Assembly (NCBI RefSeq): GCF_028823535.1
Contig: NZ_JAQIYM010000090.1
Span: forward strand, 1-64,000
DNA: 64,000 bases
Source: Pseudomonas serbica
GTDB taxonomy: Bacteria > Pseudomonadota > Gammaproteobacteria > Pseudomonadales > Pseudomonadaceae
Direction of reading: 5' to 3'
In this document: piece after piece, positions 40,735 through 49,185 of the stretch
Layout of the letters: every line of letters begins with the position of its first letter
Numbering within the stretch: position 1 is the first letter of the stretch
Notes under the pieces: generated by a model
Database searches by the model: none
What the model was told of the DNA's origin: nothing
Seen by the model: the letters and a program-made list of their open reading frames with translations, nothing else
Made by a program: the position numbers and the translations under genes

Positions 40735-40940
40735 TTAAACCTCTGAGAATGCCTTTAAATAAAGGTGTTAGACAGGTTTTAGTGGAGGTGAAATACAGCA
40801 GAATCGCCTTGCAAAATTGGCAATACATAGCTAATATTATAAACAACAAAGAGGTGATCTTCTCGGTATTTTTCCGGAAGACAGTACCTTGCACCGCTAT
40901 TCAGATGCCAGGCTTACAGGGCATCCATTGGAGTACTCAC

Positions 40941-41330
40941 ATGCACGCGCTCAAGGATTCCCTGTCGGCAATTGAAATCATGTTCCAAGATATTCTTGAT
41001 GAGCATGGTGGCACTAAACAGTTGTCCCCAGACGTGCTCGAGCAGCTCCAAAGGGCGCAGCGCCTGGTCAACGGTATTCGTACTCAGGCCGGAACCCCAC
41101 CTGCTAACGATCCTCAGCAGCTGGTCGAGCAGATGGAGCTGTCTGATCTGGCCAAGCGCCTGAATAGCCCTGAAAAACACATCATCCGGCAGGCAAAGCT
41201 GCGAGGGACGATCAACCCGGTTGTTCTCGGCACGGGTGCCGAACGCTTATACAAGTTCGGTCTGCTGATCCAGGACGGCGCCAGCGTTCGTCTGAGCGAT
41301 AAAGGCCTTGCAGTTGAGGCCCTGGTCTAG
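40941..41330 (+). CDS. Unknown protein, possible winged-helix fold
   Basis: 129 residues from the ATG at 40941 with TTGGAGTA upstream; the long open frame to the left overlaps the minus-strand gene and has no support. The N-terminal half is a predicted coiled helix pair (IEIMFQDILDEHGG; SPDVLEQLQRAQRLVNG). The C-terminal half contains SDLAKRLNSPEKHIIRQAKLRG, which looks like a helix-turn-helix, and a final strand (ERLYKFGLLIQDGASVRLSDKG). A DNA- or RNA-binding role is possible. A terminator follows. Confidence 0.6.
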   Translation: MHALKDSLSAIEIMFQDILDEHGGTKQLSPDVLEQLQRAQRLVNGIRTQAGTPPANDPQQLVEQMELSDLAKRLNSPEKHIIRQAKLRGTINPVVLGTGAERLYKFGLLIQDGASVRLSDKGLAVEALV

Positions 41331-41361
41331 AGAAGTCGTTACTGCGCGTGAGCGCCTCGAG

Positions 41362-41384
41362 AACCCGCCCTGTGCGGGTTTTTT
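41362..41384 (+). terminator. Terminator
   Basis: AACCCGC and GCGGGTT arms with a CCTGT loop, then TTTT. Confidence 0.85.
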
Positions 41385-41451
41385 GCTGTTACAGGCAACG
41401 CGGTCACGTGACTGGCCGGAATATCCCCATACCAATGAAAAGGAAGGTTGA

Positions 41452-41739
41452 ATGAACCAGTCGGAAATGAGCACTCCGCTCGGAATGTTGGAGATCGCCG
41501 GCGTAACACCGGAGAATGGGATGAAGGGCTCCATGGCTTTTGAGCTGGGGGATCGTTGCATCACGCTCGGCGGTGAAGAGGTTATCTGTACTGAGCTTTC
41601 GGACAAGCTGCGAGGTTATGAGTGTGCGCGGTTTAGCGATGGCGCCTGGCGCTACAACCGTCCGCATGACCGTGGTCGCTGCACCGGCAGCCCCTGGGAT
41701 AGTCCGTTGAACATCGTGCCTCGTTTCCCGACCGCGTAG
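41452..41739 (+). CDS. Small unknown protein
   Basis: 95 residues starting MNQSEMSTPLGML, with AAAAGGAAGG upstream. It has three cysteines (ITLGGEEVICTELS; YECARFSDGAWRYN; GRCTGSPW) in a short soluble chain and may form a compact beta fold. No family recognised. It precedes the next tagged gene by about 100 bases. Confidence 0.6.
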   Translation: MNQSEMSTPLGMLEIAGVTPENGMKGSMAFELGDRCITLGGEEVICTELSDKLRGYECARFSDGAWRYNRPHDRGRCTGSPWDSPLNIVPRFPTA

Positions 41740-41837
41740 GGCAAGGGGGTGATTAAAACGGGGAGGGATGCTTCCGGTCGTTTGAGGTAACCGTTGCGGC
41801 AGTGCTAACCTGGATCAATAGCCTAGGAGCCCTGATC

Positions 41838-43106
41838 GTGGAACAAAAACAGCCTGAGTTGCCCCGCAAAAGTCCGCCGTTCATTGAGTTTCGTAAAAAA
41901 TTAAACGCCATGGAAAAGGCGGGTGAATTTGTCGAACCGATTGGCCCTCTGGTGTATGCCATTCAGGAGCGCCAAGGTAACGAAGTTCGTTTTCAGGTAC
42001 AGCGCCACAATATGGCGCAAGCACCCCGCGAATTGGAAGTTTTTTCACGACCAGATCTGTTGTCAGCAGATGACTTCAGGTTCTTTCTCGAAGCGCTAAA
42101 GGCGGATGAATTCTGGCTCCTCCTTACTGGTCTTTGTTACGAGTCCAGTAGTTGGCTGGACAGGGATGGCGTCTGGCGGCAACCGCCCCATCCAGATCAC
42201 CTCTTCTTGAGACAATTTATCCGTGAATACGGTAGTCATTTAGAGGTTCATGGGGATGAAGATAACCGGGGTGTGCGCTCGGATCATCTCGAGAATGGGT
42301 TCAGGACGGGCAAGTTATTTAACCTCGTGGCGGCACTGTTCGAGCCGGCAGAGGCGAAGATCATTTACAAGGCGTTGGAAGGGGTGCTGTCTCCAGACAC
42401 TGTGAAGGCCAGTCGCTATGGTGCTGAGTTGAACCTTCTGGAACGCCTCCCAATGGCCATTAACGCTGCCGAGGGAGAGCCTAATTATCTTGGCTTCAAA
42501 ATGCACCCAGGTAACGACGCCCCAGAGGTGAAGGCATGGCTGCAGCGCTATGCGTTGTTCAAGAGCATTAGTGATGAACCTGATGACAGACCATCACGCA
42601 TCAGAAATCGCTTTGGCCATTATGATGACGCCCTGCCGAAAGATCGGAAAGGCTACCATGTGCCGGTAATCCGTAAGGTGATGAGTGAGGCACTCCATGC
42701 CTCCGCTGAGCAGTTAATTGAAACACTCAGTCAAAAAAGCTCAATAGCGCTGCAATGTTTCGGTGTTCCAACACAAAAAGCCTCTGCAGCTCAAATCCCT
42801 AATGAGATGTTTAATCTCATCGGTAAAGTTTGGGGGTCGGCTCTTGATCCAGCTGTGCAAAAAAAGTTGATCGGCCAGGTCTTTATTACTTTGCTCAATG
42901 GGCGTAGTGATAAAATGCAATCTGATTCGGTAAAAAGAGTGTTGTCAATCGCAAAGGATTTGATTGATTGGGAGTATTGCGTGTCAACGTTAAATGCGAA
43001 GGGGCGCGCACAACTTATAAGTGAGTTTGACGACTCCAGCTACTACACCAAGTATCTGGCAACAAAGGATTTGGGCAAAGCCTTCAGCAAAGACCTTGGG
43101 TTGTAA
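41838..43106 (+). CDS. Unknown protein with C-terminal DLGL tag
   Basis: 422 residues from the GTG at 41838 (TAGGAGC upstream); the GTG at 41802 has no binding site. The protein is soluble and helical with a Trp-rich central part (FWLLLTGLCYESSSWLDRDG). It does not align by eye with the 470-residue tagged family in its main body, although length and helical style are alike. The C-terminus is DLGKAFSKDLGL. A terminator follows the stop within 12 bases, which fixes the C-terminal end. Function unknown. Confidence 0.78.
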   Translation: MEQKQPELPRKSPPFIEFRKKLNAMEKAGEFVEPIGPLVYAIQERQGNEVRFQVQRHNMAQAPRELEVFSRPDLLSADDFRFFLEALKADEFWLLLTGLCYESSSWLDRDGVWRQPPHPDHLFLRQFIREYGSHLEVHGDEDNRGVRSDHLENGFRTGKLFNLVAALFEPAEAKIIYKALEGVLSPDTVKASRYGAELNLLERLPMAINAAEGEPNYLGFKMHPGNDAPEVKAWLQRYALFKSISDEPDDRPSRIRNRFGHYDDALPKDRKGYHVPVIRKVMSEALHASAEQLIETLSQKSSIALQCFGVPTQKASAAQIPNEMFNLIGKVWGSALDPAVQKKLIGQVFITLLNGRSDKMQSDSVKRVLSIAKDLIDWEYCVSTLNAKGRAQLISEFDDSSYYTKYLATKDLGKAFSKDLGL

Positions 43107-43117
43107 ATTCACACAAT

Positions 43118-43145
43118 AAAAAAGCCCTGGCATGCCAGGGCTTTT
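43118..43145. terminator. Terminator between convergent genes
   Basis: AAAAAGCCCTGG and CCAGGGCTTTT arms with a CATG turn; usable from both sides. Confidence 0.85.
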
Positions 43146-43163
43146 GTTTACCTACGTTAATCG

Positions 43164-43829
43164 TCAGGTGTTTGAACCATCTTTCTGGAAAGTTGGTTGT
43201 TCAAGCCACCATCCGAACCGCATCCGCATAACCATCCGTTGAATGAAGCTTAAGCGACTATCACGCTCCAGCGACACATGAACCATGTCTTTCAGACTGA
43301 TACCGTTCATGCTGTACTGGCCTTCACCAGGACGCAAGATTTTGAAGTCGAGGTGGTTAAAGTCAACCACGCCAAGCTCGTAGGTCTCGCACGGATCTTT
43401 CGGCTCGGTCTGGTAACGCATTGCGTACATGTTGACTTCTGGGCCACCGAGGTAGCTGGTTCCCTGCCACGCCAACTTCTTCTCGACATGGAGGTTGCAG
43501 TAGCCCTGGCTGAATTTCCACCGATCCGGGCTGGCAAACAATTCAGGCTTGATGTTCATTTTACGCAGGACGTCAGCATCTGGCCCTTCGTAGGTGATCC
43601 TCACGCCAGGACGGGTAACGTCTGGACGAATGTTCATCACGAAACCTGGATCGAGCATCTCATAGGTCATGGTGACGTCGAGTGGCTTAACCTTGGAAAT
43701 GGTCACCAATTCGACTTTACCAACCCAGCGGTCATCCAATGGGTTGCGAGCAAAACCTAAAAAGATCTCGATGACCACCAAGACGGTCACGACCACAGCA
43801 GCTGCGGTACTAAAGCTACGGATTTTCAT
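43164..43829 (-). CDS. Unknown membrane-anchored protein
   Basis: 221 residues starting MKIRSFSTAAAVVV at 43829. One N-terminal membrane segment (about residues 7-28) is followed by a domain of about 190 residues, probably in the periplasm, that begins RNPLDDRWVGKVELVTISKVKPLDVTM in pieces separated by variable residues. Two cysteines (GYCNLH; DPCETY) could form a disulphide. The fold resembles in style the membrane-proximal part of SPFH/DUF4-type proteins, but this is not certain. GGAGAACG precedes the start, and a strong promoter lies upstream. Confidence 0.7.
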   Translation of the reverse strand: MKIRSFSTAAAVVVTVLVVIEIFLGFARNPLDDRWVGKVELVTISKVKPLDVTMTYEMLDPGFVMNIRPDVTRPGVRITYEGPDADVLRKMNIKPELFASPDRWKFSQGYCNLHVEKKLAWQGTSYLGGPEVNMYAMRYQTEPKDPCETYELGVVDFNHLDFKILRPGEGQYSMNGISLKDMVHVSLERDSRLSFIQRMVMRMRFGWWLEQPTFQKDGSNT

Positions 43830-43862
43830 CGTCGTTCTCCAAGATTTGACGTTCTTGGTGTC

Positions 43863-43890
43863 AGTATACCTGGCCTTTACCGTGTGTCAA
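43863..43890 (-). promoter_or_regulatory. Promoter of the membrane-anchored protein gene
   Basis: On the minus strand TTGACA (43890-43885), 16 bases, TATACT (43868-43863). The -35 box is inside a TCAATTGA palindrome; a second such palindrome lies near 43925 in the same divergent region. Confidence 0.7.
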
Positions 43891-44006
43891 TTGATGGTGC
43901 ATCTTTTTTTAATGTTTTTTCTGCATTCAATTGACAACAAATAGATTGTTTTCTTCGTGAATTTTGTCATTATAAATCAATAAGAAAAATAGGAATGGGT
44001 ATAACC

Positions 44007-45041
44007 ATGCCAAATGTATCTGCTGAAGCCACATTGATGGCCATCGCTACGCCTGAAGAACGCCTTGATTTCATGCTGAATAATTTCAGTTCCTCGGCGT
44101 TGTATCAACTCTTCTCCAGCCCGATTCATGAGATCCCCGACCTGGGTGAACACTGGCTTAAATCACTAAGCCAATTACTGGAGCTGATGTGCGAGATCCA
44201 CCCCTGGCACCGTACCGATGTGAGTAGAGGTCTCAACAAGTTTCGGCAACTCCTTGATATTGAGTATTTACGGGCACAATCAATCGGCACTCAGTTTCAA
44301 GTGGCCTTTGAGAGCTACCTGATGACCCTCCCAGGTGTAAAGGACGTTAACAAGGCCTTGTCACCGTCAGCGGTGCAGAGCCATGCCAACCTCACTGTCA
44401 TTATCGAACAAAGCATCAGCACACTCCTTAGGCGCCTGCAGGGCAATGATTCGATGGCAGGGCAGAAGCGCTCCAGCCGTCCAGGCGATGTGGTGCTGGA
44501 GGGGCCTGGCTTTGAAATTGTTGTTGGGCCCAAATATCAGTACGTGATGCGCTACCCGGACGGGAAGACCGCGATCATTCTCATGCATGATCCACGTGAT
44601 GGACATTTCCTCATGGTGGAACGATTCAGTGAAATTGACAGTCTGCACGTGCTCGAGTTTCCACGGGTGCCGGCGTCGAAAATGCACAACCGTGAAACCG
44701 CTGCCGCGATTGTCTTGCAGGAATTGACCGGCCTGCCACTCCGTGGCCTGGAAAAGATCGGTGAGATGCGCCCTGACAGCCACATGATCTCTGGCATGTG
44801 CGAGGTGTACTACGGCACCTTCGACCTGGAAGAGAACATCGTTCCCAATACCAAATTGATTCGTGATGTGAAACGGATCACTGAGGACGGACTGTACGAA
44901 GGTGGCTACGACAGGCGCATTAACTGCGCTCAGACGTTGGCAGCGATGTCGATCTGGCGAGCTTTTGAATCTGTCCGGAAAAAGCGTGAAGCAAACAGCC
45001 GCCGAGTTCGCAATCCGCGCTCACCGTCTGACATCGATTGA
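44007..45041 (+). CDS. Protein with a degenerate NUDIX-like C-terminal domain
   Basis: 344 residues from the ATG at 44007 (GGGT seven bases upstream); the ATG at 43995 sits on the AGGA. The N-terminal half is helical (LDFMLNNFSSSALYQLF; WLKSLSQLLELM). From about residue 170 the layout resembles an ADP-ribose pyrophosphatase: strands (YQYVMRYPDGKTAIILM), then VPASKMHNRETAAAIVLQELTGL where a NUDIX box is expected. The box keeps ..LQELTGL but lacks most catalytic Glu residues, so the domain may bind nucleotides without cutting them. It may belong with the Ter genes that follow, though a promoter separates them. Confidence 0.6.
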   Translation: MPNVSAEATLMAIATPEERLDFMLNNFSSSALYQLFSSPIHEIPDLGEHWLKSLSQLLELMCEIHPWHRTDVSRGLNKFRQLLDIEYLRAQSIGTQFQVAFESYLMTLPGVKDVNKALSPSAVQSHANLTVIIEQSISTLLRRLQGNDSMAGQKRSSRPGDVVLEGPGFEIVVGPKYQYVMRYPDGKTAIILMHDPRDGHFLMVERFSEIDSLHVLEFPRVPASKMHNRETAAAIVLQELTGLPLRGLEKIGEMRPDSHMISGMCEVYYGTFDLEENIVPNTKLIRDVKRITEDGLYEGGYDRRINCAQTLAAMSIWRAFESVRKKREANSRRVRNPRSPSDID

Positions 45042-45113
45042 CCTATCGCACCTCCTGCCGGGCACCACTGTTCGGCAGGCTGGCATCAAAACGCCATAAA
45101 AACATTCCACATG

Positions 45114-45143
45114 TATTGACAAGTCGTCAATATTCGCAATAAT
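45114..45143 (+). promoter_or_regulatory. Promoter of the terC-terD operon with operator-like dyad
   Basis: TTGACA at 45116-45121, 16 bases, AATAAT at 45138-45143. A perfect dyad TATTGAC-AAGTC-GTCAATA (45114-45132) covers the -35 box and part of the spacer. The leader is about 130 bases and has a CGATCC/GGATTG hairpin near 45173-45188. Confidence 0.7.
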
Positions 45144-45276
45144 CCCTCTCGCGTTTGGCTCTGGCCCAGTACCGATCCTATCGGATTGAATGCTCGGGGC
45201 TACTCCACTCACTCAAAAGTCGAGAAAGGGCTCCTACCGGTGTCTCGCCTCGCTTCCTAAAACTAGAGGTTTGGCA

Positions 45277-46302
45277 ATGCGAAATTATTGGACGTCGGCG
45301 CTGGTCGCCATCATCGGTATTTGTCTGGGTTACTACTTCCATGGGGTGGAAGGTGCCTTCATCGTCGCGATCCTGGGCGTGCTTGAAGTGAGCGTGAGCT
45401 TTGATAACGCAGTGTTCAACGCTAAAATCCTCCAAAATATGAGTGTTTTTTGGCAGAACCTGTTCCTTTGGCTGGGTATCTTGATTGCAGTGGTAGGCGT
45501 GCGTTTGCTACTGCCGGTGCTCATCGTTGCAGTCACCGCCAACCTGGGCTTCATGGAAACGGCCAACATGGTGTTCAATGACACCGCGTCGTACTCCAAA
45601 CACCTGGACGAAGCGAGCACCGCGATTACCGCATTCGGCGGCATGTTCCTGCTGATGATCTTCCTCGACTTCCTGTTCGACTCCGAAAAAGAACACCACT
45701 GGCTGGGTGGCGTAGAGCGTCTTATGGGCCGCTTTGGCGAGCACCAGACGATGAGCTCGATTGTGGCCCTGGTTGTCCTGATTAGCGTGTCCATGGGTAT
45801 TGAAGCAGGCAAGGTTGGCACGTTCTTGTTCGCCGGCGTCTTCGGTATCGCTCTGTACTTCGTGATGGGTCTGCTGAAGAACGCCTTCGAAGACAAAGAC
45901 ACTGGCGAAGCAGTGACAGAAACTATCAAGCGCGGTGGATTCATGAGTTTTCTCTATCTTGAGGTCGTTGATGCGTCCTTCTCGTTGGACGGTGTGATTG
46001 GCGCCTTCGCGATGAGCAATGACCCGATCATCATCATGCTGGGTCTGGCCATCGGCGCTTGGTTCGTGCGTTCGATCACGATCCACCTGGTTCGTGCTGG
46101 TGTACTGGCTGAACTGGTCTACCTGGAGCACGGCGCTCACTACGCCATCGGTGTCCTGGCTGCAATCATGCTCTGCCACAACTTCATGCACGTGCCAGAG
46201 ATGTTCACCGGTCTGGCTGGCGCAGTCTTGATTGCCCTGGCGATCTTTTCTTCCTTCCGCCACAAAAAGGCTGAAGAGAGCAAAGCTCCGGTAACGGCCT
46301 AA
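45277..46302 (+). CDS. terC: TerC-superfamily (DUF475-type) membrane protein
   Basis: 341 residues from the ATG at 45277, with TAGAGG upstream; the frame to 45190 lies in the leader. About eight membrane segments are visible. The two acidic family signatures are present: EVSVSFDNAVFNA (about residue 30-42) and EVVDASFSLDGVIGAFA (about residue 228-244), which place the conserved Asp residues inside membrane helices. TerC-type proteins are linked to tellurite resistance and to metal export or metal loading of secreted enzymes. It is the first gene of an operon with two TerD genes. Confidence 0.88.
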   Translation: MRNYWTSALVAIIGICLGYYFHGVEGAFIVAILGVLEVSVSFDNAVFNAKILQNMSVFWQNLFLWLGILIAVVGVRLLLPVLIVAVTANLGFMETANMVFNDTASYSKHLDEASTAITAFGGMFLLMIFLDFLFDSEKEHHWLGGVERLMGRFGEHQTMSSIVALVVLISVSMGIEAGKVGTFLFAGVFGIALYFVMGLLKNAFEDKDTGEAVTETIKRGGFMSFLYLEVVDASFSLDGVIGAFAMSNDPIIIMLGLAIGAWFVRSITIHLVRAGVLAELVYLEHGAHYAIGVLAAIMLCHNFMHVPEMFTGLAGAVLIALAIFSSFRHKKAEESKAPVTA

Positions 46303-46310
46303 CTGGCCAC

Positions 46311-46338
46311 TCGGTGGGGCCGCAATTAGGCCCCGCCA
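46311..46338 (+). other. Intercistronic hairpin after terC
   Basis: GGTGGGGCC and GGCCCCGCC arms with a GCAATTA loop and no T-run. It may stabilise the terC message or lower expression of downstream genes. Confidence 0.6.
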
Positions 46339-46378
46339 ATTCACACCATTTAATTCACTGTCTGATAGGGTAATTTCC

Positions 46379-46972
46379 ATGAGCGATATGATCGTAAATC
46401 TTTCCAAAGACCAATTTGTGGACTTGACCAAGCGTGCCGATGATCTGCAAAACCTGCGCGTGGGTTTGAGCTGGGATGCACCAAAGGAACCGGTCAACGG
46501 CCACAAATTCGACCTGGACGCCAGCGTGCTGATGCTCGATGCCAACGGCAAATGCCACGGCGCCAAGAACTTCATTTTCTATGGCAACCCGGAATCAGCG
46601 TGCGGCTCCCTCAAGTGTGGTAAGGACAGCCTGGACGGCGCAGGTGAGGGTGACGATGAACAAATCACCTTCAAGCGTGCACGCCTGCCTGAAACCGTTT
46701 CGATTTTGCGCTATGTGGTAAGCATCCACGAAGCCAAAGAGCGCGGCCACGACTTCGGTCAGGTGCCCACCGCTGTGTTCCATATCGACGATATGGACAC
46801 CGGCAAAACCCTGATCCGTTTCTCCCTCACCGAAGACTACAAGCCAGAGACCGGAGTCGTGATGGCCGATATCTACCGTGAAGGCAACGCCTGGAAAGTT
46901 CGTGCTGTCGGCCAGGGTTACCGTGATGGCCTGCAGGGCGTCCTGAAGGAAGTCGGTCTGGTCGCGGGCTAA
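46379..46972 (+). CDS. terD: TerD-family stress protein (first copy)
   Basis: 197 residues. TerD proteins are calcium-binding cytoplasmic proteins thought to form a membrane-linked stress-sensing complex with TerC. The family hallmarks are visible: VGLSWD near residue 30, FDLDASVLML (about 45), ESACGSLKCGKDSLDGAGEGDDEQI (in two blocks, about 75-100), HIDDMDTG and the C-terminal FSLTEDYKPETGVVMADIYREG. The Asp residues of the DLDAS and GDDE loops are the calcium ligands in homologues. It lies 76 bases after terC behind a hairpin. Confidence 0.92.
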   Translation: MSDMIVNLSKDQFVDLTKRADDLQNLRVGLSWDAPKEPVNGHKFDLDASVLMLDANGKCHGAKNFIFYGNPESACGSLKCGKDSLDGAGEGDDEQITFKRARLPETVSILRYVVSIHEAKERGHDFGQVPTAVFHIDDMDTGKTLIRFSLTEDYKPETGVVMADIYREGNAWKVRAVGQGYRDGLQGVLKEVGLVAG

Positions 46973-46980
46973 CTGCTAAT

Positions 46981-47008
46981 GCCGGCACGCACTTGCTGCC
47001 GGCTTCTT
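46981..47008 (+). terminator. Hairpin between the terD copies
   Basis: GCCGGCA and TGCCGGC arms followed by TTCTTTT; a partial terminator is likely. Confidence 0.55.
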
Positions 47009-47030
47009 TTCTCAAAAAGGGAACATTTTT

Positions 47031-47624
47031 ATGAGTAACGTAGTCAGCCTTTCGAAAGGTGATCGTGTAAGCCTGTCCAAGCCTAATGGCCTGCCGCTGT
47101 CAAAAATCGCCATGGGCCTGGGTTGGGATCCGGCGAAGTCCAAAGGTTTTCTTGGTTTTGGTGGTACAGCCAAGGAAATCGACCTGGATGCATCCTGCTT
47201 GGTGCTGGATGACGACAAACAACTGCTCGACACGATCTGGTTCCGCAACAAGATCAGCGCCTGTGGCTCCATCCGTCACGGCGGTGACAACCTGACCGGC
47301 GCCGGCGACGGCGATGACGAGACCATCGATGTCGATCTGGATCGTTTGAACCCACGGGCCAAGTACCTGGTTTTCACAGTTAACTCGTTTCGTAATCAGA
47401 CCTTTAACGAGGTCGAAAACGCCCACTGCTCCATCTATGACATGGAAGCGGGCCGCAAGACCAAGCTAACGTTCATGAACATCTCCGAGAAGGGTAACAA
47501 TACCGGGATGGTTATGGCCGCGCTGGAGCGTGTAGCTGGCGGCTGGAAAGTCATTGCACTGGCCAAGGCGACCCCTGGCAACGTCGTTACTGACATGATC
47601 GCAGCGGTGAAGTCCGCGCTGTAA
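47031..47624 (+). CDS. terD2: TerD-family stress protein (second copy)
   Basis: 197 residues, with AAAAGGGAAC upstream. It is related to the first copy but not close: VSLSKGDRVSLSKPNG, MGLGWD, IDLDASCLVLDDDKQL, GDNLTGAGDGDDETIDVDLDRL and TGMVMAALERVAGGWKV. The N-terminal repeat LSKGDRVSL is typical of the TerZ/TerD branch. With terC and the first terD it makes a minimal TerC-D-D set; terA, terB and terE are not seen. A strong terminator ends the operon. Confidence 0.92.
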   Translation: MSNVVSLSKGDRVSLSKPNGLPLSKIAMGLGWDPAKSKGFLGFGGTAKEIDLDASCLVLDDDKQLLDTIWFRNKISACGSIRHGGDNLTGAGDGDDETIDVDLDRLNPRAKYLVFTVNSFRNQTFNEVENAHCSIYDMEAGRKTKLTFMNISEKGNNTGMVMAALERVAGGWKVIALAKATPGNVVTDMIAAVKSAL

Positions 47625-47643
47625 TCACGCTCGTCGTCAGAGA

Positions 47644-47668
47644 AGCCCGGACATGTCCGGGCTTTTTT
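47644..47668 (+). terminator. Terminator of the ter operon
   Basis: AGCCCGG and CCGGGCT arms with an ACATGT loop, then six T. Confidence 0.92.
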
Positions 47669-47724
47669 GTTTCCGCAAATCTGTGTAATTTAGACGCGAT
47701 CAGATCCCCCGAAAAGGAATGCGT

Positions 47725-49035
47725 ATGGCCATAGCAGTTGTTGGCGCTGGGGTGGCAGGGCTTGCCACGTCAATTTTCCTCAAACGTTCAGGTCTGGAAG
47801 TTCATGTCTTTGAGCGGGCATCCACGCTCGAGGCGGTCGGTTCCGGAATCATGTTGCAACCGTCCGGGATGGCTGTTCTTCACGAATTGGGGCTGTTGGA
47901 TCAATGCCTGAGGAAGGGCGCTCCACTCAAGGGCGTTCTGGGCACTTCCAAGCTCGGTGAGCGACTGATTCTCGATACCCGGTATGAACACTGGAAGCGG
48001 GGAGCGCATGGACTTGGCATTCATCGCAGTGTTCTCCTCGAGGTGTTGTATGAAGAAGCCAAGCGCTGCGGCGTGAAGTTCTTCTTCGGGGTTAATGTCA
48101 GTGATTTTGTCAGTGCTGAGGTGATCGAGATCACGGTTACGGAGCGCAATCCGTCCCCGGCCAGCCAATCCGTGTTAGACAGCATCGTTGCAACCCGGCA
48201 GATTTCATCCGAATACGACGCGTTGATCCTCGCAAGCGGGCGTAACTCCACGCTGCAATACAAGTCATCAATCCAGCACCGGGCGAAGCCTTATACGTGG
48301 GGTGCCTTGTGGGCGACGGTCGAGCTGCCTGACCGCCTGAACGAAAGCGTTCTGCGCCAATGGTACAAGCAGAGCCGGCAGATGTTTGGAATCATGCCGA
48401 TAGGCGAAGCTGCCAATAACACGCAACGGCTGTGCAGCCTGTTTTGGAGCCGACCTGTTGAATACGGCCACGGCCTCTTTGGGTCGAGTGGGTCACTGGA
48501 CGGTTGGAAGCGCGACGTCAGAGCCCTGGTGGGCATCCACGCCAATCCCTTGTTGGAGCAATTGCAGTCGGAGGATCAGTTTTCCCTGGCCACCTACACC
48601 GACATCGAGATGCCTGGCTGGCATTGCGGCAGGGTGTTGGCCATCGGTGATTGTGCGCACTCGATGAGCCCACAACTGGGGCAGGGCGCCAACATGGGCC
48701 TGGTGGACGCCATGACTATTGCCGAGGTCATCATCGAACGCGAGATCGCGGAGGAGCCCCAAGTGTTGCACTGGCCCGCGATTTTTGCGCAATACTCCAA
48801 GTACCGCCGCAAGCACCTCGGGTATTACCAGTCCGCCAGTCGTCATTTGACGCCGCTTTTCCAGTCCGCGAGCTCGATTACACCGCTTATTCGCGACGCA
48901 GCGTTGCTGGCGGCCCAGCACGTCGGGTTTGTGCGCAACCATGCGGTGACGACCTTGATTGGCGGGAGAACAGGCTGGTTGGCCTCCACAGGGCCGAAGG
49001 TGCCGCTGCATTACTGGGATGGTACGGCGCCTTAA
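47725..49035 (+). CDS. FAD-dependent monooxygenase (UbiH/salicylate hydroxylase type)
   Basis: 436 residues from the ATG at 47725 (AAAGGA seven bases upstream). The dinucleotide-binding motif GAGVAGLATS lies at residues 7-16, with the acidic end of the second strand (VFERA). The second FAD motif GDCAHSMSPQLGQGANMGLVDA (split here: GDCAHSMSPQLG near residue 310) is clear. Such enzymes hydroxylate aromatic rings or similar substrates with NAD(P)H and oxygen. No pathway genes are next to it, so the substrate is unknown. A hairpin terminator lies after the stop. Confidence 0.88.
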   Translation: MAIAVVGAGVAGLATSIFLKRSGLEVHVFERASTLEAVGSGIMLQPSGMAVLHELGLLDQCLRKGAPLKGVLGTSKLGERLILDTRYEHWKRGAHGLGIHRSVLLEVLYEEAKRCGVKFFFGVNVSDFVSAEVIEITVTERNPSPASQSVLDSIVATRQISSEYDALILASGRNSTLQYKSSIQHRAKPYTWGALWATVELPDRLNESVLRQWYKQSRQMFGIMPIGEAANNTQRLCSLFWSRPVEYGHGLFGSSGSLDGWKRDVRALVGIHANPLLEQLQSEDQFSLATYTDIEMPGWHCGRVLAIGDCAHSMSPQLGQGANMGLVDAMTIAEVIIEREIAEEPQVLHWPAIFAQYSKYRRKHLGYYQSASRHLTPLFQSASSITPLIRDAALLAAQHVGFVRNHAVTTLIGGRTGWLASTGPKVPLHYWDGTAP

Positions 49036-49060
49036 CCGTCTGACCGGTTAAAAACTACGA

Positions 49061-49084
49061 AACCCGGCCTGGCCGGGGTTTTTA
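49061..49084 (+). terminator. Terminator of the monooxygenase gene
   Basis: AACC-CGGCC and GGCCG-GGGTT arms, then TTTT. Confidence 0.75.
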
Positions 49085-49185
49085 TCCACCGAGCAAACTA
49101 ACAATTCATGTGTATTGTCAGTCTCGTATTGAGATAATCTAAGTATCTGGCGAACACGCCCAATATTAGATCGTTGTCTATTATC

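Noticed and set aside
45144..45276. Possible Mn2+ (yybP-ykoY) riboswitch before the TerC-type gene
   Set aside because: TerC relatives often have this riboswitch, but the conserved internal loops cannot be found in this leader; only simple hairpins are seen.
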